A stretch of 64,000 bases of DNA from Rhizophlyctis rosea (GCA_027596075.1 JADGJC010000071.1:50480-114479), one strand, 5' to 3'. Positions 49,085-62,262 are shown, counted from the first letter of the stretch. The notes: generated from the sequence alone by a model not told the origin. A program made the numbers and translations.

Positions 49085-50558
49085 ATGGGTTTAGCAGAAC
49101 CACGCCGCAAGCAGCGCATAGGCGCAGACCCGAGAAATAAAGCATGGGCTGACGGTAGGCAGGCACACTCACTCTCAAGCGGGTTGCTTTGTATAAAACA
49201 ATTACTGACTAGGCAATTCCTTTGTTTACCAGACAAAAACAAATTCGGGCTGAAAATGCTCGAAAAATTCGGATGGAAGGAAGGAGAAGGTTTGGGCGCT
49301 AAGCAGGACGGTATACGTGAACACGTCAAAATATCCTTGAAGGAAGATAATCTTGGTATGTTGGTCTATGGGACGAGTTGTCTCTATCGGCGATTATGCC
49401 AACATGGACGTTTTGACTGTTTTAGGTGTGGGAGCCGACCGTAGGACTGTAGACAACTGGCTTGACAATAATAGTGCTTTCGATGACTTGTTGCGCGGTT
49501 TGAGTGCTGGCAAAGATACTGATAGTGCTGCTAGCGAGCCCGAACTACGGGTACAGAAGGAGGAAGAAAAGCCCAAAGTACCGGCGTTTGGTCGTTTATA
49601 GTGCGTATTCACATTGAAGCCTCGGATCATTGAAGTATTACACAACGATCACTGACTGGTCCTCTTCAGCCACCGCAAAAAATTCCTCCGCAACAAAACA
49701 GTCTCAAACTACGACCAAACCCAACTCTCCAACATCCTCGGCAAAAAATCCCCCTTAGACTCTCCCTTTCCCTCATCCTCACCCGCACCCTCCACCCCAC
49801 AACCCGAAACAACCTCCACAGACATACCCGGAACAACAACCCTCACAGTCGTCAGCACCTCCAACGTTCGTGACTATTTTGCGCAGAAGATGGCTAGGTT
49901 GGGGATTGCTTCTTCTTCTTCTTCTTCGGCGGGTGGAAGGGGATTGGGGACGGAGGAGGATGGGGAGGAGGAGGAGAGACCGTCGTTTGGTGGGATGGGG
50001 TTGGGTTTTGGTAGGGCGGGGATGGGGTTGGGGTATGAGGAGCGGACGGAGACGGTTGTTGTTAGGGTAGAGAAGGAGGTGAAGGAGGTCGAGGAGGAGG
50101 TGAATACGGTGGAGAAGAAAGAGAAGGAGGACAAGAAGGAAAAGAAGGATAAGAAGGATAAGAGTGACAAGAAGGACAAAAAGGAGAAGAAGGAAAAGAA
50201 GGAGACCAAGGAGACCAAGGAAACGGAGGAAGTATTAGAATCCCCTGACCCGTCGCCAAAACCCGCAAAGGAAAAGAAATCCAAAAAGGAGAAGAAAGAG
50301 AAGAAGAACAAATCCGCCGAAACCAAGAAACGAAAACGCTTCTCTGACGAGGACGATGAAGTGTCTGTAGATACTCCCTTTGTAGATAGTTCGGATAAGA
50401 AGGACAAGAAGAAACGGAAGAAGGAGAAGGATGGGGAGGTGGAGGTTGGGAAAAAGGAGAAGAAGAGTAAGAGGCGGAAGGGGGAGGATGAGGAGGGGAA
50501 GGAAGGGAAGAAGGAGAAGAAGGAGAAGAAGGCTAAGCGGAAGGGTGGAGAGGCGTGA
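49085..50558 (+). CDS. PXR1: G-patch protein PXR1/GNO1 (PinX1-like)
   Basis: Nucleolar G-patch protein that activates the DEAH helicase Prp43 in rRNA and snoRNA processing; the relatives also inhibit telomerase. Exons 49085-49154, 49233-49355, 49426-49600 and 49670-50558 give 418 residues with agreeing phases (donors GTAGGC, GTATGT, GTGCGT). Start MGLAEPRRKQRIGADPRNKA is the family hallmark, followed by the G-patch FGLKMLEKFGWKEGEGLGAK (about residues 29-48) and EHVKISLKEDNLG. YHRKKFLRNKTVSNYD and VRDYFAQKM are conserved downstream blocks. The C-terminal half is a very Lys/Glu-rich KKEK tail encoded by AAG/GAG repeats, as in other PXR1 proteins. Confidence 0.95.
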
Positions 50559-53500
50559 GGTGTAATGGTGGCGGGTAATGTAGATGTGGGCATCATGTAA
50601 TGTATATAGGTTTTGGTCTTCTGTTATTAGGAATATGGATTTAGTAGAGATTGTGAGTGGATACTTGAAGAAGCTAAGTCAATACTTGAGTGCGGGTCGG
50701 AATCCTTATCGGGATTCTGATTGATAAGGACGACATTGCACCCTGACAAAGTCTTTCAGGACATACCACCGGAACTCTTGGAAAGTCCCCTTTGATTTTG
50801 AACGTATGCTCCTGGCATAATATGAAGGAACTAGAAAGCATTGGTGATGACCATCATGTCAAAATTCCGTCAATAATTCCGCCTTTTTGGTATCATCTCA
50901 CGGAAATGATCACTCTGGCACAAAAGGTCAGCACTCAGCACCATTGTGCGACATGTGGGTCAAAAAAAATCAATGACCCCACCGTTCACGAAATTCTTCG
51001 AAAGGATGATGAATCCTGTTACTATCCTTCGGAAGAGAGTTGACATGCTGCACGAGAGAAACTGTAAAGGAAGGGGTGGTGCTATGCCCCACATGATCTT
51101 CGTGAAGCCGAAACCGCCATGCCTAGTGAGCAACTTGGATGGGTCTGGAGCAATCATTAGCGCACTGGAAGGCAAGTAGCATGATCATTCTGAAGTGAAA
51201 TACTTGAAATCGCGGTGCGTATCCCCGTGCATATCCACTACAGCATTTTTTGGCCGTTGATCAGTGCTTTATTCAACAGAGTCGTGACACTTGCATAAAA
51301 TCACTAAACGCCTATTGGCTGCTACAAATGGAGTAAATGGTATGAGGCGTTCATGTTGGGTGGGATACGTCACGTTCCATTTGGTCCAACGGTGAAATGC
51401 CCCGTTTCCATGGCAAAAAGAGGAAGAAGATTACAATAAAGAAGGCAGACCGTCGCATTTTCGCGTCGTATACCCATGCACATCACCATGCAGCTTAGCA
51501 CTTGCTCAGTACGTGTTCACTGAGGAGCACTGAGGAGTCTTGGCACACAAACAATGTAAGGCGTCGAGCTCCTTGCAATTTTTGATTGATATACAGTATG
51601 CATGGATCCATCTAAGAAGAGGGTTGGTGATCCTACCGAGTAAGTGCTCTGGGGATTATGTTTGATCAAAGTATTGAATGGGACAAGTGGGACATACGAT
51701 GCTGGTTCCGGGCCATTTTTCCGCTTGCTGTGAAACCCCAATTGAGGTGTAATGTCATGAGTCATGCTTGTTCTGAATCCGATTAGCCGCCTATCGGCAA
51801 CTTGGGGACTCCTACAGTTCAGTGTTTTGCAAAGCAGCTACGTTCCAGACACAAGTGTCGGCTTCGTCGCTAGCACTGCAGGTTCCACTTCTCTTTTTCC
51901 AAAGTCCGGGGGGGTCTCACCTGCTCTGATCTTCATTTCTTCCAGCTTGGCATTGATGATTTGTCGCAGAGTCCTCCCAGAATCAAGTGAATCAAATCAT
52001 ATGGGCGAATGACCATGCCTGATCTTACCCGTTGTAGCATGGCGCCATTTTTTTTTCATCTTCCCTGTTTAGCGTGCAACATGCTCATATGGCCTGGGAA
52101 AATGAGGAAGCGGGATCGTCGCCCAAAATTGATAACAGCTCAAAACGAAACAACATGGCGAGTCGCGCAAACGCGCCAGTGCTGTACCAATTCGTAAAAG
52201 GGGTTTGAAGAACAATGATGTGAGAAGTTTTAGGAAATGCCTGTAAGGTAGAGATCTTGGAGAGCGCCACCAAGGACGCATACAGTTTCGGAATATGAAT
52301 GATGTGCTTGTCGTCGAATGCACTCGACACCTTTTCTCTCGACTTGTCCATAGATTTACATCAAGCGTGATGCATTTCCACAACGAAGCTTGGTCATGCT
52401 TTGCTCCCTCTATCCTTCCCACGCTTCCTCCAACCTCTCAAACTCATTTTTTGGATGAAGTTGCCTGTCTGAAAAAACCGGAGCTCTATATAGCAAAAAG
52501 ATGGGTGCTCTCTCAACAACCGCTTAACAAGTCGACAAATGACTGGCCCTGGTCGACGCAAGTGCCAACTGTTCGTCGTAGTCGTCGTGTGCGGGCAATA
52601 CCTTTTTGCTCATGATATTCACGACGATGACTTTTGAGTCGGTTGGTGTTGTTGATGCCGGTTGTTGTTGCTGGCCTTTGCAGTGCACCCGCCCCATCAA
52701 TGCGGTCCAACGGCCCCAGCACATGTTGCACCACGATGAACCAAAAAAACCGCAAAGTTGAGGATCAACGAAAAGCGCAGGCTGATGTTCAATCCTCCGA
52801 CATCGTGCACAGCCGTGCACTGGGATGTTCGTGGTTCTGCGGACTTGCTCGCACTTTTGACGCTCAGCGAGGCAAACAAACGAGGGCCTGAGTGTCAGCT
52901 CCAGATGTTGTGGAGGCCATTCATCGCAGCTCGTACCGGATGATGAGGGTACTATACTCATTTTGTGGAATTGACTGAAGCTGAATGCAATAACAGTGTG
53001 TAAGGGAATGTTCCCTCCAATTCCGGGTCATCCATCTCATTATCACTATCGCTTTTCACTCTTTCCCTCCATTGTACACATCCAATCTGAGTTGTGTGAT
53101 CTATTCGACGCAGGTACAATATCGAGGAGCTGTCAAATGTTACATTGGTGCATGGAATGATGCATGATGTAGACGTCATGCCGGGGTCCAAAACCATAAG
53201 AATCTAGAATGACGATGGACCCCGTGCTTACGATGGGAATCGGGCAGTTTAGACATCCAAAACGTTCATGCAAGCCCGTCACACGCCAAACCCGCAGATG
53301 TTCGCAGAGAGCCACAGGGAAAAAAATGAAGCCCACGCCAAGCTTGTATGATTTTCTGCAAATGAGACGGGCATACCCTTGAGTCGAATGTTGACATTGT
53401 GATATTCCCTTTCGGTGCGTCGCCCAGTAAACCAACTGTCGGTTCATAACAGTTTATCCAGTGCGAAATGACATGGGTTGGTCTTTTGAGCCATTTAATT

Positions 53501-54229
53501 TTTCCAAAGATGATGACAAGATCCGATACCACAACAAACTGCACTCCTCCTTTTTGCCTGTGAGCTGTACAAATGGTCGCCCTGCTCTTGCTTCTGCACA
53601 ACATTGCATCAAGTACCACTTATCGATACATTGCAGCTACTTATTTGTCAATTGAAATACGAGGCCAGTTGACGCATGTGGTTGAAGGTGAATTCCAGTG
53701 CATGATATATTACGGATTATATACCATGCCATTCAGTCACTGAAAGCGCTGGCTCCCAATCAGTTCCCAGTTATTCACATATCGGGATGCTCGAACGAAT
53801 TTGTGCCTTTTGCGCTTGGATCAAACACTTTACGGGCTCGTTGAGACTCTTCAAATGCCTCAGTTGCCTCCGGTGTCACAGTAATGTGCATGGCTTCATT
53901 TTGGCGGAAACCACCGCTTCCGAGTCAGAGACAGCAAGCCTTCCGCTCCATTCGTACAACTGGCTAGGAACGTTAGGAGGCTTTCCTGTGGTCTAGATCT
54001 AGACTCCGGAGTCTTCATCAAGGAGATTTGTTCCACGCGTTGTCCTCCTTGTGCAAGGATATAGATCAGACTGTCACCCACAACCCTTCATTCCTCAGCT
54101 TACCCCAGTTCCAGGATCTGTGCAAAATGGGACCTGGCAGGTGTCACCGATGCCGTCTCACTCGCGTGGCTTTGGCACGGATTCCACCCATATTTCTCCC
54201 CTCTTGTCTCGACAGAATCTGACGCAATC
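50559..54229. other. Gene-poor stretch with broken coding patches
   Basis: Plus-strand patches: 50792-51000 (HHVKIPSIIPPFWYHLTEMI) and, in another frame, 50970-51176 (TPPFTKFFERMMNPVTILRK, then IFVKPKPPCLVSNLDGSGAI). Other open frames have poor composition. Just before the membrane gene, 54051-54229 could encode its N-terminal cytosolic part in a different frame (PFIPQLTPVPGSVQNGTWQV). No complete gene is supported. Confidence 0.35.
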
Positions 54230-56297
54230 TTGCATGATTCTGTAGACAAAACCAACGACCAATCAGTTGATTCGCACACTCGTTCCTCCACCCATGTTAG
54301 CAAATGGACTCAACTCATTCGCTCCATCTCCCAGCGCTCCGGCAGTAAAGTGGTCGACTCCGTCGGCTTCATGTTCCTTCAATGTTTCCTGATTGGCGTT
54401 CTCCTCACTCTCCTCGCTCTCGACGGCACTTTCCTCAAAACTATCACCTCCCGTCTCGAAACGGAACTACCCTGTGACACATCTGCCAGTCAAGCAATCT
54501 GCTTACATCTGGCTGTTAATATACTAGCCACACTGGTGCTCGCTTCTTCAAATTACTGTCAGCAGCTGCTGTGCGCACCGGCGCTAAGCACAGTGCGGAA
54601 ACGGTTGAACGCTGGGAAGGATACGATGTTTGGAAATAACACGGTATTGGGCGGGTTGGGGGGGTCGGGGAGATGGTTATGGCTCATGCTTGTCATCACT
54701 TCCCTTCCGATTCATCTTTTCGCCAACGGTATCATCATCCGAAGCGTCAATATCGAGCCTTATATCACTTGGGAAGAGGGGTCTTGGGAGATATTGATAG
54801 GGAGACGATGATTTCCATAATTGGAGGATTTAATGACACATATGCATCCGATGTGGTCCCCTTCTTCAACGCTCTCAATTCCAGCACCTTCCGTCGATAT
54901 CAAACTGCCGCCGAGTGTAACTCTGCTGCTTTCCCTGACGCCTGGAACACAGACATGCTTGCCTATATCAAGTTTGTCCAGTTCCCAAATTCAACAATCA
55001 CCCACCGCACAATGGTGCAACCCATCACTCGTCGGCCGCGATCCGCTTATATTATGGAGTAGGAACGAGAACCTCCACTCGGTGCCGGTTCATTCTTGAC
55101 AAACAGGTCTTATACATTGTGATCGCATTGTTGTGGGTCAAGATTCTATTCATGTTCTGATTGGCCGCGTCACATGGTTTGCTGCATATGCTTGGGGATG
55201 TCTTCGGGTATGTTGTTTTTTCGTACAACATTGAAATTGACTATGTTGCTAGGACAGCTTTGAGCTTCTCTCCATCCTCCTCCTTCCAGCATATGCAACA
55301 AAGCTTCGATTTGAGCATCGCTCCAAATAGTCTCGCTTCAGATGATGAGATCCTCAAACCGCTGTTCTTCCGCACAATCCTTGAACTCTTTCCCAAACGA
55401 CATTATGCACGCTCTGCTTCCTTTTCCCTCGTCCAGTGGATCTGGTCCCTCGTTCTGTCCATAGTGGCCACCCTCTGTTTTTCCAAATTCAACCCTTTTG
55501 GCACAGTCAATCTCACATATTGGGGCCGAGCAAATTCAGGATCCTATCTGGGTTTCAGCGACAGCTCAAACCTTCTCACCTGCATTCCCGTCAGCAACTC
55601 TGTCCATCTCGCTCTGTCGGCAGCATACGTCAGCTTCAATTCACTCATCACACGTATCTGCACCGAGCGGGAATGGCAGAAGCTGGGACGGAGAACCCCT
55701 TGGGCGGTGTCGGGTGCGGGGTCCAGAAAACCGAATTATCAGATGATCCGGTGCAGTGAACTGCGAGGGAAACCAAAAGGCACTAGATGGTTACAGTTGC
55801 CATACCGGTTTGCGATACCCACCATGATGATGAGCACCTTCCTCCATTTTGTAACGTCGGCAGCTATCTTCCCTCTATTTCTCCAAGCTGATGACACAAG
55901 GATCTGCGATGTCGGTCTTTCAGCTGTCTCCTCCGTAACACTGATGGGTACGATTGCGACGATTATGGTCGCTTTCTGTGCTTTGTGGTTCTTTTGGCGG
56001 ATAGAAGGGGGGCAGCCTCGCCTACAAGGTGGATATCAGTTTGTGTGTTGTCCGATGAGTTTCATCGAAACCTTATGGCGAAATCACATTTCTTCAGGTT
56101 CTGTGATAGGAAAGCTGAAAAGAATGGTTGAGGCCACGGTCATCCCAATGCTCCCATCTGGCGGTCGGAAAAGAAGGTCAAATGTGATTGATTCACGGTG
56201 GGATGAAATCAGTGCAAAGCTTCGAATAGTTGTTCGCAAAACCACTTGCAGTTTCCGTTGTCCTCAGCCCGGACAACTGCGTGAGCTGAAGGAATGA
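54230..56297 (+). pseudogene. DUF6536-type multi-pass membrane protein, damaged
   Basis: The first part (from about 54290) matches the DUF6536 block of fungal membrane proteins: a hydrophobic segment FMLQCF-like with LLTLLALDGTFLK, then CLHLAVNILATLVLASSNYC, then QQLLCAPALSTVRKRL, then LMLVITSLPIHLFANGIIIR. The frame breaks near 54790-54811 (WEILIGRR then stop) and continues one frame over as TMISIIGGFNDTYASDVVPF. A second switch is needed after about 55062. The downstream membrane segment VLYIVIALLWVKILFMF is followed by an in-frame TGA at 55158-55160 where a Trp codon would be natural, then about 378 codons with further membrane helices run to 56297. Several lesions argue for a pseudogene, though two frameshifts could be assembly errors. 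Confidence 0.7.
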
Positions 56298-57047
56298 TTC
56301 ATCCTCCGCATCTACTTCCGTAGCAATCAATAGAGTGCCCAGATACTTTCCCAATAAATCCAAACATACTGACGGTCGGCAATGCTCAAAGTCGAGAGTA
56401 GTTCAGTTTCGTAGTGATTGGCAAAGTCAAATCACAATCAACAGTGGATCGTTTGTGTATCGACATATTCAGGGTGCATGTGTGTCCTCGGTTCATGTGC
56501 AGTAGTTGAAATCATTTTTGTCCAATGTAACAACCAAACGATTTTGTTTCCCCAACTCACGGATCAGGTTGGGATGAGTGACGTTAAGAAGTATATTACG
56601 GACCACTGACTGTGGTTGACTAATATGACTGGGAGAGGAGGCACAAAAGCAAGCTTTCGAGTTCCACATGGCCGTTGAGTTACTTAGAAATGTCAACAAC
56701 TCAAGTGGTATCGAAAAGGTCAAATGAGTCCCATTCGAGTTATTTGTAAACATGGAATCCGCCACATTTTGTTAACAAACAACCTGGCTTGCAACTGTCG
56801 CAGCGATTTTATAGTCTCATTTAGTCTGTGCTCGAGCTGGGTGTGAACTCTATTCTCGTTTTGTTTTGAAACAGGTGCAAATCTTGTGGTGCAGAAAAAG
56901 GATGACCCGCTGTGCTTAAACGCCCACAAGGCAAGATGGCAGAACCGTTACTCATGCCATTTGTGTTGATAGCGTTGATCGCAGTGAAACCTCTGATTAT
57001 CCATCAATTCAAACCTACCTCAGGGTTCCAGCTGCGGGTTCATCAGT
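56298..57047. other. Intergenic; nothing firm
   Basis: AT-balanced sequence with only short open frames. No feature supported. Confidence 0.4.
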
Positions 57048-57686
57048 CATCCCAAAATTACCCATATGCCCATTGGGCGCCCGTTGGGCATGAGTGTCCA
57101 TCGGACGCCCAAAACGAGTGTCCGGAGGTTAAAATTGAGTGATTTTGACCAACGGATTCCCGTTTTGAGTGTCCTAGGCCAAAATGGGATGTTTTACCCA
57201 TCGGGCACCCTGCGCGCGAAGCTCAATGAACGTTCTGACAAACAGTCCTCAATACGGATGCGTTTTGGGCCCCCAAAGGGTAAAAGTGGGGTGATTGCCC
57301 ATCGACCACCCCATCCATGATGCTCCAGTAATTCCGGTCATTTGACTCCTATGCAATTCAGGACTTGGGAAATTTTCAACCTCCGAACTTGGTGGCACAG
57401 TCATAAAATGAGTGACGGGTTGGGGGCATCCGTTCTGTTTGCAAGAAAGCTCCAGTGGCAGAGTGGTGCTGGCCGGCTAACATAAGCAACTCCATCCCAT
57501 GTTCGACCCCACGCCAGCCCATTTTTGCAATTTTTTGGTTCACACACATCAATGATCGAACACCCAATGGAGCCCAAAAACGGACGCCCGATGGCCGAAA
57601 GTTAGAAACGCCCAACCTGCATTAGGTTTGCCCCCAAATCGGGCGTCCGTTGGGCGCCCGAAAGCAGGAGCGGCAGTTTTGGGATG
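57048..57686. mobile_element. Degenerate MITE-like element with GGGCGCCC palindromes
   Basis: Ends CATCCCAAAATTACC and, on the opposite strand, CATCCCAAAACTGCC form inverted repeats (13 of 15). Just inside each end are GGGCGCCC and GGGCRCCC/GGACGCCC palindromes in inverted arrangement (57075-57110 and 57640-57662). Several degenerate copies of GGACGCCC and GGGCGTCC lie between. No transposase frame. A target duplication is not evident, and the two halves have diverged, so this is an old copy. Confidence 0.55.
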
Positions 57687-59004
57687 GTTAGTGCGGAAAT
57701 TCCACAGCATGATGAATGTAAGCTTAACCAGTAACTCACACTTTGGACCTTGCCAGAGGTGGACTGCATAGTCTGCATTTTCTACCAAACGGATCCGAGC
57801 AGCCCATAACAATCACGACATCATCTAAAGCCGTTCAGTCGCGGGAAAAAGGGAATGAGCACACGAGCAAATGCAGCTACCCATCAGCAAAACGAGGGAG
57901 ATTGATTCCCAGTATGCGCAGAATGCTTGAATTGAGCTGTGATGGTTCAGCATTACGGAGACTTGCAAATCGACATTCGTCATATGGCGGCGGAGGAGGC
58001 TGGTTCACGGCACAAGGAAGAAAGGACAAACCTACATGATGGCTAGATGCAACTGATCAAATGCCTTGTCGGCAATGGTGCCACATTGCGGGGTGAAGAC
58101 ACTGTGCATTGCCAGTCTCACTTTCTGCCGGTACTGGATTCATGCAGCTAATGGCGTCCGTTTGGCGACACATACCGGGATACACTCCCACAATGACTGC
58201 ATTGCGTTAACCTTTCTCTTCACATAAGTTGCTTGGATTGGTCAGTGTGATACGCAGATGACCTTCAGTTCATGATATGCGCAGCTTGTCTGCCAGCAGA
58301 TGCAGGCTCAGCAGCTTACCGCTTACTATTTGAAGGAAGTGGTCCTGTCGATCACAGTTCCAGACTTCTTGCACGACACCCTTCAGCGAGGTTAACCATG
58401 CTACTCCCTCGACGCTTCCCGTATTTTGGTCATCGTGAATGAGGTTGACTGGTGCAGCGTCGATGTGAATGTCGGCAAAAACCTAGAGGCATGACTGGAG
58501 AAAGTACTGTACGTAATTGATGCAAGTTTGCAGATATGTACCTCCAAATGTCATGTGCGTCAAGCGTCTCATTTAACACTTCGAAAGTGCCGCTGGCAAA
58601 TATTGGGCGGGCAGCCTGTTCGAATTGTCCTCACTGAATGCAAAAAGGAGTCTTTCGTCGCAATGAGAATATACAAGCGGCTTTCAATGTTACGAGGTCC
58701 CCAAAACATTTTGGATCCACGATATTAGACCGGTTCTTGAGGTGTCCTTGCTACGACCCCGTCTCAAAATTCTACGTCATGTGCAAAAAGGAAAGACGAC
58801 GAATTGCACACATGTCCTCCTCACTCCGGGCCGAACGTTCGAGGATTGGAAATCGTTCAGACTGATGTCGCCCAAGCGCAAAGCCAATTAATCATTTGAT
58901 GATGTCACAGTCATATTTGTCATATCCGTATCGCCACTGGGCCTCGCTTATCCATGCTTAGTCTAATTTAGACAACAAATAGACAGTCCTCCAACATTAT
59001 GTCT
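57687..59004. other. Intergenic; no gene seen
   Basis: Only short, poor open frames. A weak plus-strand patch at about 58630-58725 (ECKKESFVAMRIYKRLSML) has no partner exons. Confidence 0.4.
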
Positions 59005-59832
59005 TCACTGAACCTGTCGCCACTCCCCCAACGCATCCCACAACTTCCCCCACAACCCATCATGCCACTGTCTCATCTCCTCCCACTCTGGCAAACACCC
59101 CTGCATAAACCGCAACCAACCACCCACGATAAAGTCCGCGTAAATCGGCGTCGCACCCTCGATAAACGGCCCCTCATCCCTCCTCACATACCAAACCGCC
59201 AACTCCTTCCCCAACGCCTCCTTGAACTCATTCACCATCTTCTTTCTAATTTCGGAACCTAAGGGAATTTCAAGATCCGACCAAGATTTTATGCCGGGGA
59301 TGCGAGCTGCTTGGGCGGCTTTATCTGCTTCAGCCGTGACGGGGTCAAAGGGCATGAAATACCCAGCGAGGGCTGCGCCACCTTTATAGGAGATGAGTTG
59401 GTCTACGTGGGCGTTGAAGGCGCGATGGAGGGCGGTGGATTGGGGTGGGAAGAGGGGAGTGGATGGGGAGGATTTGTGGAGGTGGAGGGCGATATCGAAG
59501 GAGTCGCCTATGAGGGCGTTTGTGGTGGGGTCGTGGAGGACTGGGAGGGTGGGAAAGTCAGAACCGTCGAAGTGTTTGCGGACGGGAGCTACGCCGAGCT
59601 TTGAGCGGGTTGAGCCTACTTCGCGGAGGGGGACCCAGGTTGTTTTGTAGGGTTTTTGGGTGTAGTTTAAGGCATAGCTGTCCGGGAGAGAGGGTTGTTA
59701 GCATAAGTTGCGAGTTCCCAAAAGGAAGCGAAGTGATTGTGCGTACCGTGCTTTCCAGGGGTTGGGTGATATGGGCTGGGCTTTGGGGTCTAGTTGAATG
59801 TCATAAAGGGTGAGGGTCGATTGATCGGTGGC
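59005..59832 (-). CDS. Glutathione S-transferase family protein
   Basis: Conjugates glutathione to electrophiles or reduces ether or peroxide substrates; cytosolic. Exon 2 is 59005-59677 (minus) and exon 1 runs from 59747 up to about 59832, separated by a 69-base intron (GTACGC...GACAG). Thioredoxin-like N-domain: LTLYDIQLDP, then SPNPWKARYALNYTQKPYKT (catalytic Ser/Pro region), then DFPTLPVLHDP and GDSFDIALHLH (the SNAIL-like glutathione-binding Ser). The C-domain ends PIYADFIVGGWLRFMQGCLP and LWDALGEWRQVQ. The pattern is that of fungal GSTs related to bacterial beta-etherases. The first codon was not found: no ATG lies in frame upstream, so another short exon must precede 59832. The region 59833-60000 may contain it. 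Confidence 0.82.
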
Positions 59833-60223
59833 CCTCGTTGTGTATGGATGATGTATATGGGGTGTTGAGGTTTCTTTGAATGGTGATGATCTGTTGTGGC
59901 AAAAAGGTGAAAAGTCTGAAACGACCTCACCAACCAACCAACCTTGTATTTCGAGTCGCTGTGGCTTGGGGCTAGGGTTCCATGCTGGATTCAGGGTCCT
60001 ATCATGGCGGCAGCAGACGTTCTTCGATCTTGAAATCCTCCATACTAAAAAACTCCATCTTGTGTATTGGACCCCGAAAGGTATACAGTCCGTCTGTCAT
60101 ACTCTTCGCAACCATTCTTGACCATCAAAAGTGTCGAAACGCGCTTAAGAAGGACACCTTAACCGCTCCGTATGACTTTTTTTGACATACAGTACTTCAG
60201 CAGGCAATGCAAACGAGCACAGA

Positions 60224-62262
60224 CTATCTTGACTTGACAGATACATGAACGGATACGTAGTCTACAACTGTCATGGGTTCCAAACTTCTTCTGTATATAA
60301 CGTAGATCTGCTGACGACGACCATCCTGTCCAATACCAACATCCATCGCAGGGTAGTGAACGTTTTCAATCCCAACTTGAACATCCTTTTCAATATGCTG
60401 TATGCACTCGATGTCTTTATCTGGCATTGCACCTCACTGCCAATTGCATAAAAAAGGCGACGTCGTGCGCAGGACAACGCGGGTTGATTTTCGCACTCAA
60501 TTCCAACCCCCACTTGATAGCCGACCATTCCTTGTGCTGTTTACAAACTGAAATGCCAGATGGCTCCGTCGCATGTACATTTGTTCGGCTAAAGCAGCGG
60601 AAAATGCGCTCTGTTGTTGACCAAAGGTCCCTAATAGATAGCATGGCATTGTATTACACTCCATACTGTAGCCAGATCATCTAGTCTCACGACTTTTTGC
60701 TGAAGTAATCGGGCCGACATAAGAGGGCACTGTCTTCCACCTCTCGAATGAGGGCCTTGATTCGCACTGGTTTCTGCTGCGTTTTTCTCTCGCCCATTGG
60801 GAAATATTGCAGTATTCAATCTAGGACATGCTTCAGTCGGAAAGTCAATAACATTACATGATGCCCGACCATGACTTTCCGATGCATTTGTGATTGGCTG
60901 TTATCGGTCGATTCCAGTGCTTTTCGATGACAGCGGACCGTACTTCGTCATTAGCAATCTTCGGGATGACGATCTCCTTGAAGAGATGACGAGAGATCTG
61001 CTTTGAGAGCTTCTGTCCTTTCTGGTTTCACATTCACATCTGGAGGACGGGTCGAGAATGCGAGGTCAAAAAGAACAAGTAAGAAGAAAAGGACTCAGAT
61101 TTTGGCATCGCACCGATGTGAGTGACGAGAGCACAGCGATGGTAGCCCTCTACCATGATGAGTGGAGTTTCAAAGAGGTAACGGCTTCATTTCCAATGAG
61201 GTGAATTGCGTCCAAGCCTAGTGTTTTCAATCCAGCCTGGTATTGAGCATTCAAATCAGTATTCAGTAGTACCGTGGTCGCGTTGTGTGTGTGTTATGAT
61301 TGTCATGTAGAGTGAGTGAGTGTACAATATGTTACCCATCTTTGATGATGATACTCGATCGTCACCAAGAAGTGGAAGACCAGCAATTCGGTGCGCGGCT
61401 TTTTTGGACATCAAAAAGTTGCCCCGTAACTGTCCGTCCCGGCGATCCATCATCAGCAAAAAAGATGCGGGAGTGAACTGAAGTTCTACTTCTCCAAATG
61501 GGAACGATTGCATTGTGTGGGTGCCTGGGTCAAATGGCAATGATCCTGTGCATTTGTATATCTAAAAGGCTCACGGCATATGAATGTACGTCAGCACAAT
61601 TTCCCACTCGTTCCAAATTTTGACAGATGGCGATGGAACTGCACGTTCCACAACCAATTCTGATCGCTGTACGGGTCTTTACCGTCGAAAATCCCGTGCG
61701 CGAGGACTTTAGAGGTTTTGTCGTCTTCACGGCGTATGCAACAGAAATTGTAACGCTGCAAGATCGGGTTTGGGTTCAAGGTTCCCGGTATTTTCGAGCT
61801 CTCCTGATTTCGATGCGTTGCCTCTCCTCAAGATAGTTACAAAGCTGCTTTATTCGAGGTTCGGAAAACATGGTGGGGACGACTCACGGTTGCAATGTAG
61901 GCATGCAACCGCTCGTGCTCAAAAGGTATAAAAAGATGTAAAATCCATTGCTTTTCCTTCGTTGCATTGACATCGTCAAGAGGCATGGCTACATGGTGGA
62001 AGACAAGAGCAGCAGCACGTCGGAACGTCGTGTTCACTTGTCTGAAGCCACCTTGAGGTAGGAGCGGGTTTTGCACCTCGTAACTATGGAATGGACTTCG
62101 AGTCCAATTCTTGGGAGTATGGTAGGAATGGCAACCATGTCCATTTTGGTGAATTCTCCACCAATAATGGTCGGATTGTGTTGGGATTTGGAGAGGAGAT
62201 GGAGGTGGAGGTTGGATACAAGTTTTCTTCAGGTTGAGGACGACGTTGACCCAGCACGGCAC
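60224..62262 (-). pseudogene. Intron-rich gene with frame breaks; GYHR motif
   Basis: Four blocks splice cleanly on the minus strand: from about 62262 to 61888 (RRAAALVFHHVAMPLDDVNA, then LHLFIPFEHERLHAYIAT), 61803-61608 (NPILQRYNFCCIRREDDKTS, then FHRHLSKFGT), 61545-61355 (MQSFPFGEVELQFTPASFLL, then AAHRIAGLPLLGDDR) and 61236 onward (AGLKTLGLDAIHLIGNEAVT). Donors are GTGAGT, GTGGGA and GTATCA, and phases fit. The frame then breaks at about 61185 before FETPLIMVEGYHRCALVTHI. Later blocks follow at about 61005-60850 (KLSKQISRHLFKEIVIPKIA), 60644-60430 (IRDLWSTTERIFRCFSRTNV) and 60427-60224 (CIQHIEKDVQVGIENVHYPA) with at least one more break. The VEGYHRCA box resembles the GHRRxxA box of ParB/sulfiredoxin-fold proteins; this is a weak lead. 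Confidence 0.5.

Noticed and set aside
49874..50596. Long Ser/Phe-rich open frame on the minus strand opposite PXR1
   Set aside because: It is the complement of the Lys/Glu AAG-GAG repeats of the PXR1 tail.
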